From: G963692885 sp964658655
Lineage (GTDB): Bacteria; Acidobacteriota; Terriglobia; Terriglobales; Acidobacteriaceae
Assembly (NCBI GenBank): GCA_964658655.1
Contig: CAZZZL010000007.1
Coordinates: 87,581 to 151,580, forward strand
DNA: 64,000 nt
Reading direction: 5' to 3'
Under the pieces are notes generated by a model. That model saw only the letters and a list, made by a program, of their open reading frames with translations. It had not been told where the DNA came from and ran no database searches. Shown one piece after another: positions 8,904 to 17,374 of the stretch (position 1 is its first letter; every line of letters starts with the position of its first letter). The translations under genes were made by a program, and so were the position numbers.

Positions 8904-10223
8904 GTGGATCAGTATGTCGAAAGAGTTGTAGACCTCACCGACCCGGCACAGAATGACCTCTACAGCATGTCGATTGAAGAGGTGCGCACACTTCTTCTCG
9001 GACCGTCCGCGACTGGCCTCAGCCAGGTCCAGGGATCATTCGCCATACTCGCGCAGTCAGGCAAGATAGTGCGTATGGCACGTTCGCTGGATCGGCCAAT
9101 GCGCTACTTTCTGGCTAAGCGCAAGGAGGGGCCGGTACTGATTGTCGCTGCACGTATCGATCAAATTCATGCGTGGTTGAAGTCAGAGGGTTTGCATGGC
9201 CAGTTCCATCCCAGCTATACGCGCATGGTGCCCGCACATCACCTTACTGAAATTCAATTGGTCGGTTGCCCTGACCCTGATCCCGTCCATACGCGATTCT
9301 TTACGCCTTCGATGGGGACACTTCCTCCAGACCTCGAACTGATCGGCCGACGGTATATCTCGGCACTTGGAAACGAAATTATGTTGTGGATCGATCGCAT
9401 CCCTTCACATGAACCGATAGGCGTCTGCTTTTCGGGAGGCGCGGACAGTGCTGCCGTCTTCTTGGTCACTTATCACGTGATGAAGACGCGTGGGATGAAC
9501 CTTTCGAGGCTGAAAGCATTCGTACTCGATCTGGGACACGGACCGGACCTCGCGCAGGCGCGGGAGGCTCTTGAAAATATCGGACTGGGCCTGTTCCTTG
9601 AAACCATCGAAGCAGACGCCAGCGCTATCGATTCCCGGGAGACCATCGCATTGGTCGAAGACTATAAGTCGCTCGATATCGAATCAGCAAGTATGGCGCT
9701 TTCGCTCTGCAAGGGTATTCGGGCCCTCTATCCCGATTGGCGCTATTTAATCGATGGAGATGGTGGAGACGAGAACCTGAAAGATTATCCGATCGAGGAA
9801 AATCCTGAGCTGACCATTCGCAGCGTCGTCAATAATCCCATGCTTTATCAGGAAGGGTGGGGCGTAGGAAAAATCAAGCATTCCCTGACTTACAGCGGCG
9901 GTCTGAGCCGCTCTTACACCCGCACCTATGCTCCCGCCCATCATCTCGGTTTTCGCGGCTTCAGCCCGTTTACCCGGCCGTCAGTGATCGCCGTAGCAGA
10001 AGCTGTTCCTTTCATTCAATTGACGAACTATAGCGTTGAGCGTCTGTATGAATTGAAGGGGGAAGTAATCTCTCGCGGCGTCGCAGCACTCACTGGATTC
10101 AAGATGAAGGTATTCGCGAAACGAAGATTTCAGCATGGAGCCATTCCTGAGGCTACCCTGCGGCAGCGTCTGCCGTTTCAAGAAGCGCAATACCGGCAAC
10201 ACTTCCTGTCTCTATATCAGTGA
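8904..10223 (+). CDS. Asparagine-synthase-like PP-loop amidotransferase lacking the glutaminase nucleophile
   Basis: This 439-residue protein starts at GTG, with AGGAG six bases upstream. The synthetase half is intact: SGGADS at residues 177-182 is the PP-loop that binds ATP, and DGDGGDE at 284-290 matches the second conserved acidic segment. The first 130 residues resemble only the rear part of a class II glutaminase domain. Residue 2 is Asp, so the N-terminal Cys that releases ammonia from glutamine is absent. This resembles beta-lactam synthetase or lasso cyclase relatives, which adenylate a carboxylate and let an amine attack. The substrate is unknown. Its stop overlaps the radical SAM start (GTGA), so the products probably work in one pathway. 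Confidence 0.8.
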   Translation: MDQYVERVVDLTDPAQNDLYSMSIEEVRTLLLGPSATGLSQVQGSFAILAQSGKIVRMARSLDRPMRYFLAKRKEGPVLIVAARIDQIHAWLKSEGLHGQFHPSYTRMVPAHHLTEIQLVGCPDPDPVHTRFFTPSMGTLPPDLELIGRRYISALGNEIMLWIDRIPSHEPIGVCFSGGADSAAVFLVTYHVMKTRGMNLSRLKAFVLDLGHGPDLAQAREALENIGLGLFLETIEADASAIDSRETIALVEDYKSLDIESASMALSLCKGIRALYPDWRYLIDGDGGDENLKDYPIEENPELTIRSVVNNPMLYQEGWGVGKIKHSLTYSGGLSRSYTRTYAPAHHLGFRGFSPFTRPSVIAVAEAVPFIQLTNYSVERLYELKGEVISRGVAALTGFKMKVFAKRRFQHGAIPEATLRQRLPFQEAQYRQHFLSLYQ

Positions 10224-11179
10224 AATCTACAAGCACCTATCCCGACAAGCCTAAGCTGCGCGACGAATGGATCGTTAGGCAACGCGGACCGCGTCACAAG
10301 GTTGACCATTCGAGGCCAGTTGACTTTCACGTCGAGCAGGAATACTTGTCAGACGGAGAAGTCGGTTCCATCGCGACCATCTTTTTGACGAATCGCGAGT
10401 GCCCCTGGCATTGCGTCATGTGTGACCTTTGGAAGAATACCAGCGAAGAAACTGTGCCTGACGGTTCTATTCCGCAACAGATCGAGTATGCTCTCTCGCG
10501 CCTGCCTGCCGCTCGACAAGTCAAACTGTATAACAGCGGCAGCTTCTTTGACCCCCGGGCTATACCACCGGTCGATTATCCGGCGATCGCCCGATTGGTC
10601 AACCATTTTGAACGAGTGATCGTCGAAAGTCATCCGGCACTCATTCATGATAGATGCATGGAGTTTAAGCGGCTCCTGGGTACGAAACTCGAGGTAGCTA
10701 TGGGACTCGAGACAGCGCATCCGATCGTTCTTGAACAACTGAATAAGCGTATGAGTCTTGATCAATATCGCGAAGCTGCGGAGCTTCTTCGCGAAAACGG
10801 TGTTGATCTTCGCTCCTTTATCCTCGTGCAGCCCCCTTTCATGAAGGCCGACGAGTCTCTGCACTGGGCCAGCCGATCGATTGATTTCGCTGTTTCTTGC
10901 GGCACTATAGCTATCTCGCTCATTCCCACGCGCGGAGGAAATGGCGCGATGGAACAAATTGCATTGGAGGGAGACTTTGTGCCTCCCGATCTCGCAGTCG
11001 TTGAAGACGCTCAGGACTACGGATTATCGCTGCACGCGTGCCGGATCTTTGTGGATGAATGGGATCTCGAACGTATCGAATGCGCTCCATGCTGCCGTGA
11101 GAATCGCCTGCGGAGAATCCATGAAGTTAACCTGTCACAACATAACCTCGACCGAGTTGCTTGCGGCCACATCGCATGA
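10220..11179 (+). CDS. Radical SAM protein, archaeosine-synthase beta (RaSEA)/Elp3-like family
   Basis: This 319-residue protein has the radical SAM cluster motif CX3CX2C at Cys61, Cys65 and Cys68 (ECPWHCVMC), which would bind a 4Fe-4S cluster and cleave S-adenosylmethionine. KLYNSGSFFDP near residue 103, VIVESHPALI near 134 and MGLETAHP near 157 resemble the archaeal TIGR01210/RaSEA group, as far as memory of the family allows. Near the C-terminus ERIECAPCCREN adds further cysteines that could bind metal. The start GTG overlaps the AsnB-like stop by 4 bases and its stop overlaps the next ATG by 4 bases. A tRNA-modifying role is not supported by the neighbours; small-molecule or peptide modification fits better, but this is inference. 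Confidence 0.8.
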   Translation: MKSTSTYPDKPKLRDEWIVRQRGPRHKVDHSRPVDFHVEQEYLSDGEVGSIATIFLTNRECPWHCVMCDLWKNTSEETVPDGSIPQQIEYALSRLPAARQVKLYNSGSFFDPRAIPPVDYPAIARLVNHFERVIVESHPALIHDRCMEFKRLLGTKLEVAMGLETAHPIVLEQLNKRMSLDQYREAAELLRENGVDLRSFILVQPPFMKADESLHWASRSIDFAVSCGTIAISLIPTRGGNGAMEQIALEGDFVPPDLAVVEDAQDYGLSLHACRIFVDEWDLERIECAPCCRENRLRRIHEVNLSQHNLDRVACGHIA

Positions 11180-12750
11180 AAAAACATTACGATATCGCTG
11201 TCATCGGATCAGGCTACGCGGGTTCCTTGATGGCCATGGTAGCCCGCCGTCTGGGTTACTCGGTGACATTACTTGAAAAGAGGTCCCATCCCCGCGTTGT
11301 CATTGGCGAGTCGTCGACACCTCTCTCGAACCTGCTCTTAGAGGAATTAGCGGAAACCTATCACTTGCCAGTCTTGAAGACCCTTTCAAAATGGGGTAGT
11401 TGGCAAAGTACTTATCCTGAAATAGGTTGCGGCTTGAAGAGAGGATTTTCTTTCTTTCATCATGACCTAAAACAGACGGACAACGATCCGCTATCTGTCA
11501 AGAATCGCATGCTTGTCGCAGCAAGTCCCCATGATGACATAGCCGATACGCACTGGTTTCGTGCGGACTTCGATCAATTCCTGGTCGAGCAGGCTAAGTC
11601 AATCGGCGTAGAGTATATCGATCTATACAACATAGAGAACTGCACCAGACAATCTGATACATGGACACTCTCCGGATCCAGACTGTCTTGTCCTCTATTC
11701 ATCAACGCCAGCTTTTTGATCGATGCATCAGGTCCCCGCGGATTCCTTCATCGCACACTCCAACTGATTGAAACCGATCTACCGGATTATCCGGTGACAT
11801 CGTCACTCTATTGCCACTTCATGGGCGTCCAGAAACTCGGCAGCCTGTTTGCCGAAAGTTTGAACACGGTTCCGTTTCCGGTCGATGATGCTGCCGTTCA
11901 TCACGTTTTTGATGGGGGATGGGTGTGGGTACTCCGCTTCAATAATGGTTGGACCAGCGCCGGCATAGCTGCGACGGAGGAGTACGCCCGCCAGATCAAC
12001 TTAGGTGAAGGCGAAGCTGCGTGGTATAGGATGCTCGAAGCTTTGCCGCAACTGAAGCAACAGTTTTCGAATGCCGTACCGGCCACTCCGTTTAGCTATA
12101 TGCCGAAGATCTCGTTTCAGAGCGAACAGATCATTGGAGACGGCTGGGCACTCCTCCCAGCGACTGCGGGATTTGTCGACCCACTACTTTCGACCGGCTT
12201 TCCACTCACCCTGCTTGGCATTCAGCGCATCGGCAAGGCCCTTCGTCTGACTCGCGACGTTGCAAGACTATCCGAAAACCTCGGGTCATATTCGAACAAC
12301 ACTAGACATGAATTCGTCTCTACCTCACGACTTATCGGAAGCCTCTACCGAAATATGGGAGACTTTCCCTTTTTTCAACTTATCTCTCTACTGTATTTTG
12401 CAGCAGCAAGCTACTCTGAAACCGCGCGGCGATTAGGAAAGCCGGAGTTGGCAGACTCCTTCCTGTTATCAGCAGATGTGTCTTTTGCCCCCGACTTCAA
12501 CAGCATCTTAGATCGCGCAGAACCTTATCTCGATGAATCTGAGAAACTCCAGCTTTCGTCCGAGATCTATCGACTCGTTGAGAGATACGATGTTGCCGGC
12601 CTATGCAAACGTCCGATCGACAACAGCTACCCTGTGAAAGCGGAGGACCTCCTTAGTGCTGCCCACAAGTTTGGAGCAAGCCAATCCCAGATCGAGCAAC
12701 TACTCGATCGCAGCGGTTTCTCAAGTCGTCCGTTAGTTTCCCATAGTTAA
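11176..12750 (+). CDS. FAD-dependent oxidoreductase, flavin-dependent halogenase-like
   Basis: This is a 524-residue protein from the ATG at 11176, chosen because it overlaps the preceding stop as ATGA; a TTG lies 15 bases upstream in frame. The FAD-binding motif GSGYAGS has Gly11, Gly13 and Gly16, and GESST at 44-48 is the second FAD motif of the tryptophan-halogenase/geranylgeranyl-reductase superfamily. Lys88 in CGLKRGFSFF sits where halogenases carry their catalytic lysine. The halogenase WxWxIP motif appears only as WVWVLR near residue 250, so the Ile-Pro is lost. No flavin reductase is visible. It could be a halogenase, a hydroxylase or a dehydrogenase acting on the product of the two preceding enzymes. 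Confidence 0.75.
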   Translation: MKKHYDIAVIGSGYAGSLMAMVARRLGYSVTLLEKRSHPRVVIGESSTPLSNLLLEELAETYHLPVLKTLSKWGSWQSTYPEIGCGLKRGFSFFHHDLKQTDNDPLSVKNRMLVAASPHDDIADTHWFRADFDQFLVEQAKSIGVEYIDLYNIENCTRQSDTWTLSGSRLSCPLFINASFLIDASGPRGFLHRTLQLIETDLPDYPVTSSLYCHFMGVQKLGSLFAESLNTVPFPVDDAAVHHVFDGGWVWVLRFNNGWTSAGIAATEEYARQINLGEGEAAWYRMLEALPQLKQQFSNAVPATPFSYMPKISFQSEQIIGDGWALLPATAGFVDPLLSTGFPLTLLGIQRIGKALRLTRDVARLSENLGSYSNNTRHEFVSTSRLIGSLYRNMGDFPFFQLISLLYFAAASYSETARRLGKPELADSFLLSADVSFAPDFNSILDRAEPYLDESEKLQLSSEIYRLVERYDVAGLCKRPIDNSYPVKAEDLLSAAHKFGASQSQIEQLLDRSGFSSRPLVSHS

Positions 12751-12798
12751 CCTTTGGAAGTAACATCCAGGGTAGAGCGTCCTTATGGCAACTCTGCG

Positions 12799-14622
12799 CT
12801 AGTGTGATGCCGAGGTCTTCGTCAGATTTATGGGGAGCGCTGAAATCACTCCGTTCCCTTCTTCCAATACCAGCGATTGATTTGGTTGAAGGCCGCTCAC
12901 TGATTCTTTCCGCCCATCCGGCCACACAATCTCAAGGCTGAAAACCTTCCCGGGCTGCGGTTTTCCGAGGCCAAAGGTAAGAGGGAGTTCGCTCTGCGAA
13001 AGGTAGCTTGAGCCTGACTTCACCATCTGCATCTGGTGCGATCCATTTGGTAGCTTGATCGTCACCTTGGAACCGATGCCATCCCGATTGGAATGAGTGC
13101 CCACAGTTTTGACGCGCAGCATGTCATTGCTGTTTCCATTGTCATTGCGGAGTAGCTTCGCTACTCCATTCGAAGTCGTGATGGCGAGATCGAGGTCGCC
13201 ATCGTTATCAAAGTCGAGATAAGCCGCGCCGCGACCTACAACGGTCTGGCGAAAAGCTGATCCGACTTTGTCGGAGACGTCTTCAAACTTTCCGTTCCCC
13301 TTATTGCGAAAGAGTAGAGGTGCTTCCGCATACTTCACGGAAGGCTGAAGAACACTGATGTCATCGGCAACATGGCCATTTAAAGCAAAAATATCCGGAA
13401 GACCGTCGAGGTTATAATCAAAGAAGAAGCTGCTGAAAGTAAGTGACTTGGCGGAGGGCGCACTAAGCCCAGCTTCAGGCCCCTTGTCCGCAAATAATCC
13501 ACCGCCCTCGTTGTGATAGAGCGCAAGGCTTTCATTGGTGAAGTTGCCGATAACCAGGCCTTGTTTCCCGGATCCATCATAATCGGCAGCATCAGCACCC
13601 ATTCCAGCGCGTGCTTTTCCTGCATCACTAAACGCTACGCCCGCAGAGAAGGCGTTCTCCGTGAAGGTGCCGTCGTGATTGTTCCGGTACAGCTTATTGG
13701 CCTGGGTATCATTGGTGACAAGCAGGTCAGGCCAGCCATCGTTGTCATAATCAAGCATTACGACACCGAGCGCTTTGCTCGTAGCGTCTGCCATACCTGC
13801 CTTGGCAGTCACATCTTCGAAGACACCATTACCCTTGTTATGAAACAGCTTGCCGCTCTGCCCTTTATATAACTCCGGCGTGCAATAGGATTTATTCTTG
13901 CCATCCAGTGTGCAGAACTGATCTTTGTTAAGTGACCAGTCAACATAGTGCGCCACGTACAAATCCAGTTTTCCGTCGCGGTCGTAATCAAACCAGATAG
14001 CACCAGTTGAAAAGCCCGCATCCTTTACCCCTGCTTTCGCAGTGATATCCCGAAATTTGCCGTTACCTAGATTGTGGTACAGATGATTGCCGTCAAGCGC
14101 AGTGATGTAAACGTCGTCGTGACCGTCATTGTCAAAGTCTGCGACGGCGCAACCCATACCGTACGTTTCTGCGGCAAGGCCTGCTGCGCGCGTAGCATCA
14201 CTGAAGGTTCCGTCGTGATTATTGTGGTAGAACGCGGAAATTGTTTTGCTCTGTTTGTGCTCGGGCCAATCCATTGAATTGACAAACAACAAGTCTTGCC
14301 AGCCATCGTTATCGTAATCGATTGCGCACACACCGCTGCCCATCGTTTCAGGGAGATATTTCTTCCCGAAAGCCCCGCTGTTGTGTCGAAAACGAATTCC
14401 GGCTGCCTGTGTCACATCGGTGAAGTGGACTGGCCCCGACGGTCTTTCGCCTGAAGTGCCGGGTCGAGGCATCGGATCGGCGGACTCCGCATCGCGAGTC
14501 GCCTGCGGTACAGGACGAGTGGAATCCGCAGCTTCATCATGCTTCGTTGATGTACTGCATCCAGACAGAAGAAGGCCGCTAATCAAGGCAGCACAAAGGA
14601 AACCACATCGGCGATTCAACAA
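12799..14622 (-). CDS. FG-GAP/VCBS repeat lipoprotein with C-terminal ASPIC/UnbV domain (CRTAC1-like)
   Basis: This is a 607-residue predicted lipoprotein. It starts at TTG (a second TTG follows), with AAGAGG upstream. The signal peptide ends at the lipobox LLSGC (Cys22). Residues about 65-520 contain repeated calcium-loop motifs such as DYDNDGWQDL, DFDNDGHDDV and DYDRDGKLDL, the FG-GAP beta-propeller. The C-terminal ASPIC/UnbV domain (about 525-595) has NRDGIGSKVTI, LTFGLG and IVWPDGR. UnbV is a conserved accessory protein of enediyne gene clusters with no known reaction. The gene lies 62 bases after the UnbU-like gene on the same strand and ends 48 bases from the convergent flavoprotein gene. 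Confidence 0.9.
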   Translation of the reverse strand: MLNRRCGFLCAALISGLLLSGCSTSTKHDEAADSTRPVPQATRDAESADPMPRPGTSGERPSGPVHFTDVTQAAGIRFRHNSGAFGKKYLPETMGSGVCAIDYDNDGWQDLLFVNSMDWPEHKQSKTISAFYHNNHDGTFSDATRAAGLAAETYGMGCAVADFDNDGHDDVYITALDGNHLYHNLGNGKFRDITAKAGVKDAGFSTGAIWFDYDRDGKLDLYVAHYVDWSLNKDQFCTLDGKNKSYCTPELYKGQSGKLFHNKGNGVFEDVTAKAGMADATSKALGVVMLDYDNDGWPDLLVTNDTQANKLYRNNHDGTFTENAFSAGVAFSDAGKARAGMGADAADYDGSGKQGLVIGNFTNESLALYHNEGGGLFADKGPEAGLSAPSAKSLTFSSFFFDYNLDGLPDIFALNGHVADDISVLQPSVKYAEAPLLFRNKGNGKFEDVSDKVGSAFRQTVVGRGAAYLDFDNDGDLDLAITTSNGVAKLLRNDNGNSNDMLRVKTVGTHSNRDGIGSKVTIKLPNGSHQMQMVKSGSSYLSQSELPLTFGLGKPQPGKVFSLEIVWPDGRKESVSGLQPNQSLVLEEGNGVISALPINLTKTSASH

Positions 14623-14684
14623 AAAAGCCTCTTACTTGGGAATGTTGAGAGGGTTTTCACCAGTCTCGTCTTTTAAGTCAATAA

Positions 14685-15578
14685 TTAGTGGACTAGTGAG
14701 CCGACCGTTACGCCAGATTGTAGGAGTGTCGTATCTTTGCCTTTGCGTGAGCTTAGCCACATCTCAAGTAACAAAGCTGGCGGGCCTACCAGAAACAGTG
14801 CATACAGTGGCGCATAAATGTTATTGTGCAGTCGGAGCAGCATCTCAACAGCTGCTACACAGAAGACAACACCGCATTGGCCAAGCCGTGAACGAACCGT
14901 TGTCTTTGGATCTGTAATCATAAAGAAGATAAACAACTGATACTCGGGACCAGTTATCGGCGAGATCTCGGACAACACCGGATCACCAACGATCCAGGCG
15001 CGTAAAACAGCGAAAGCCAGAAAAGACACAACGTACGTTGCGCAGATATGGAACCGCCGCAATCTCCAGATGATAGCCGACCCCAGGCACCAGATCACTG
15101 CCATTGCCCCAAGGTTATTGCCCCACTGGATACTAAGGGTCGTGACCTGCTCCGACGCAAGGAAAAGAATGACGCAAATGGCAAAATTAGACGGGTTAAA
15201 AATGTGCCGATTCTTGACGCGCACAACATACTTGGACGTAATTGCGATCGCAGCGCAAAGCGCATAGGGCCAGAAGGCAGGAGACCGAAGAAGAATGCCG
15301 ACGCTGATGCCACTGATGTAAGCACTCGCGACATTCGGCCATTTGCCGACAAAGATCTTTCCCAGCATAAGTTCGATGCAGATGCTAGTCACAATAGCCA
15401 GGAGAGTGCGCTCGAAGCTTTCGAGAATTCCGAATGAAAAATGGCCGATCAAGAGGATGATCGTGATGAAAATTGGCGGCACGAAGCGGTTCTCCATGCT
15501 GAACATCTTGCGCCATCTGGTAGGGGGCAGGTTGTCCGATATTGTTCCGGGGGACATCGAGATAGTTTGTGTGCTCAT
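14685..15578 (-). CDS. UnbU-like integral membrane protein related to RnfD/NqrB
   Basis: This 297-residue protein is very hydrophobic, with about eight predicted transmembrane helices. HIFNPSNFAI near residue 129 and FMITDPKTT near 219 match conserved segments of the NqrB/RnfD family, membrane subunits of ion-translocating electron-transfer complexes. Short stand-alone members next to UnbV genes are known as UnbU in enediyne clusters. I do not see the SGAT-type motif that carries covalent FMN in true RnfD and NqrB, and no other rnf or nqr gene is in the window. It overlaps the preceding UnbV gene by 4 bases. A role in moving electrons or a compound across the membrane is inference. Confidence 0.75.
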   Translation of the reverse strand: MSTQTISMSPGTISDNLPPTRWRKMFSMENRFVPPIFITIILLIGHFSFGILESFERTLLAIVTSICIELMLGKIFVGKWPNVASAYISGISVGILLRSPAFWPYALCAAIAITSKYVVRVKNRHIFNPSNFAICVILFLASEQVTTLSIQWGNNLGAMAVIWCLGSAIIWRLRRFHICATYVVSFLAFAVLRAWIVGDPVLSEISPITGPEYQLFIFFMITDPKTTVRSRLGQCGVVFCVAAVEMLLRLHNNIYAPLYALFLVGPPALLLEMWLSSRKGKDTTLLQSGVTVGSLVH

Positions 15579-17374
15579 GCCGGCTCCTTGACAACATTAA
15601 CCTGTCCGATTTTCCAATCCCGCAGCGTCTGAATCTTACCAGATGGCCAACGGATCAGGATCTGCTGAATTTGTGGAGTCGCGCCCAGGCCGAAATGAAT
15701 ACGGCTGTCGTTCTGTGCTGCGAAACCGCATCCACCTGCAACTTGCTGCACCTGCTCCTGTCCGTTCCAGCGGATAGTTACCTGCGCTCCGATCGCGCTT
15801 CGATTACTTGTTGTGCCCTGCAGCGCAAACTCTATCCATTTGTTATTTGGCGTGACAGTGTTTTTATATAGCAGCAGTGGTCCGCGTTGATTTGCAACGA
15901 CTACATCCAGCGCGCCTGTGTTGAAGAAATCCGCCATGGCGACCGCGCGACCATCATAAGTGTCACGGACGCCGACCGCCTGCGCAACGTCGGTAAACTT
16001 GCCCGCCCCATCATTGAGCCATAGATGCTTCTGTTGATAGCCCGAGTGACTACGGTTGTCGACGGCTGGCCAGTGATCGGCGTCTGAGATGATGCTCGCA
16101 TTTCCCCCCGCTACCTTGGCAAAGTCATACCAATAGCTTTTCTTACGGTCGAGGGAAACATATCCGTTCGTCAGGTATAAGTCGAGGTTGCCGTCATTAT
16201 TCAGATCGCCGAACTGAGCGCCAAAACTCCAGCCGCCCAGTTCCACACCTAGATCACGCGCCATATTCTCGTAGTGGATGTCGCCGGCATCTGTACCCTC
16301 TTTGGGAACCCATAGATTATTGCCTTGAATGAGAAAACCATCTTCCGAAATATTTGAAACATATACGGCATACTTGCCCTGGTTGAAGATATCGGCGACA
16401 GCCACATTCATGCCGCTCTTTGGGGCAAAACCAACGCCGCTTGTGGAACCGGCTTCGTGGAAGCGCTTGCCATCATTCAGATAAAGTTCGGACACACCGT
16501 AGTCATTTGCAATGAATAAATCCGGGTGACCGGTTCCGCGAAGGTCAGCGGCAGCTGAGGCTAGCGCCCAGCGCCGACTGCTGATGCCAACCTTTTCGCT
16601 TACTTCCTCGAAATGGCCGTTACCGAGATTGTGAAACAGATATTTCCTGCCGCCGTTCTTTGCATATTCGAAACTATCGGGCATCATCCGGGTCGACTTT
16701 AGATGCCACAGGTCAACATCCTCAGAGTAGTATCCGCCGACGAAAAGATCCAATAGCCCATCACCGTCGTAATCAAACCAGACTGCTGTATTCGCATTTA
16801 TCCACGGCGGCAATCCAGACTGATCGCTGACGCGCGTGAAACCATGTCCGTGGTCGTTGTGAAAGAGTTCGGGCCTGCCCCACTTGATCAGGAATAGATC
16901 CTCGTACCCGTCATTATCGTAATCACCCCACACAGCACCCATCGATACTCCCGTGCCCGTCTGGTTGACGTCGGCGATGCCTAGCTCCGATGCTACGTCC
17001 CGAAATGTTCCATTATGCATGTTGCGGTAAAGACGATTCATGCTCCCGTAAGAACTATCGGTCACGTAGATATCAGGCCAGCCATCCTTATCGAAATCAA
17101 CCACTGATGCAGACGCACCCATCGAAGCTACCTCTGGCATGATCGGATTCAGCTTCGAATCCAATACCGGCGCCTGATGCACAAAGTCGATGCCAGCGGC
17201 ATGCGACACTTCCTGCAGGTAGAATCCGTGCCGTGCCAGCGATGAGCTCTCGTCCAGAGCTACTGCATTTTCCTGGTGATGTCTCTTATTCATCCGATTG
17301 ACGAAAAGTGGGGTCAGCAGCAGGCATGCAAATATGATCGCCAGCAAGAGTCGCAATATTATTTTCGGCTTCAC
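15575..17374 (-). CDS. Membrane-anchored FG-GAP/VCBS protein with ASPIC/UnbV domain (CRTAC1-like)
   Basis: This is a 599-residue protein from the GTG at 17374, chosen because it overlaps the preceding stop codon as GTGA and puts a hydrophobic segment (about residues 5-25) at the N-terminus. The frame stays open to 17464, which would overlap the upstream gene by 94 bases. FG-GAP calcium loops follow (DFDKDGWPDI, DYDNDGYEDL, DYDGDGLLDL, DLNNDGNLDL). The ASPIC/UnbV domain occupies the last 80 residues (NRSAIGAQVTI, IHFGLG, IRWPSGK). It sits between the 1171-residue TPR/ASPIC gene and the UnbU-like gene, with 4-base overlaps on both sides. The product is probably tethered on the outer face of the inner membrane. 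Confidence 0.88.
   Translation of the reverse strand: MKPKIILRLLLAIIFACLLLTPLFVNRMNKRHHQENAVALDESSSLARHGFYLQEVSHAAGIDFVHQAPVLDSKLNPIMPEVASMGASASVVDFDKDGWPDIYVTDSSYGSMNRLYRNMHNGTFRDVASELGIADVNQTGTGVSMGAVWGDYDNDGYEDLFLIKWGRPELFHNDHGHGFTRVSDQSGLPPWINANTAVWFDYDGDGLLDLFVGGYYSEDVDLWHLKSTRMMPDSFEYAKNGGRKYLFHNLGNGHFEEVSEKVGISSRRWALASAAADLRGTGHPDLFIANDYGVSELYLNDGKRFHEAGSTSGVGFAPKSGMNVAVADIFNQGKYAVYVSNISEDGFLIQGNNLWVPKEGTDAGDIHYENMARDLGVELGGWSFGAQFGDLNNDGNLDLYLTNGYVSLDRKKSYWYDFAKVAGGNASIISDADHWPAVDNRSHSGYQQKHLWLNDGAGKFTDVAQAVGVRDTYDGRAVAMADFFNTGALDVVVANQRGPLLLYKNTVTPNNKWIEFALQGTTSNRSAIGAQVTIRWNGQEQVQQVAGGCGFAAQNDSRIHFGLGATPQIQQILIRWPSGKIQTLRDWKIGQVNVVKEPA

Noticed and set aside
8904..12750. Lasso-peptide or other RiPP cluster
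   Set aside because: The AsnB-like enzyme recalls a lasso cyclase, but there is no leader peptidase, recognition-element protein or precursor peptide in the short gaps around the trio.
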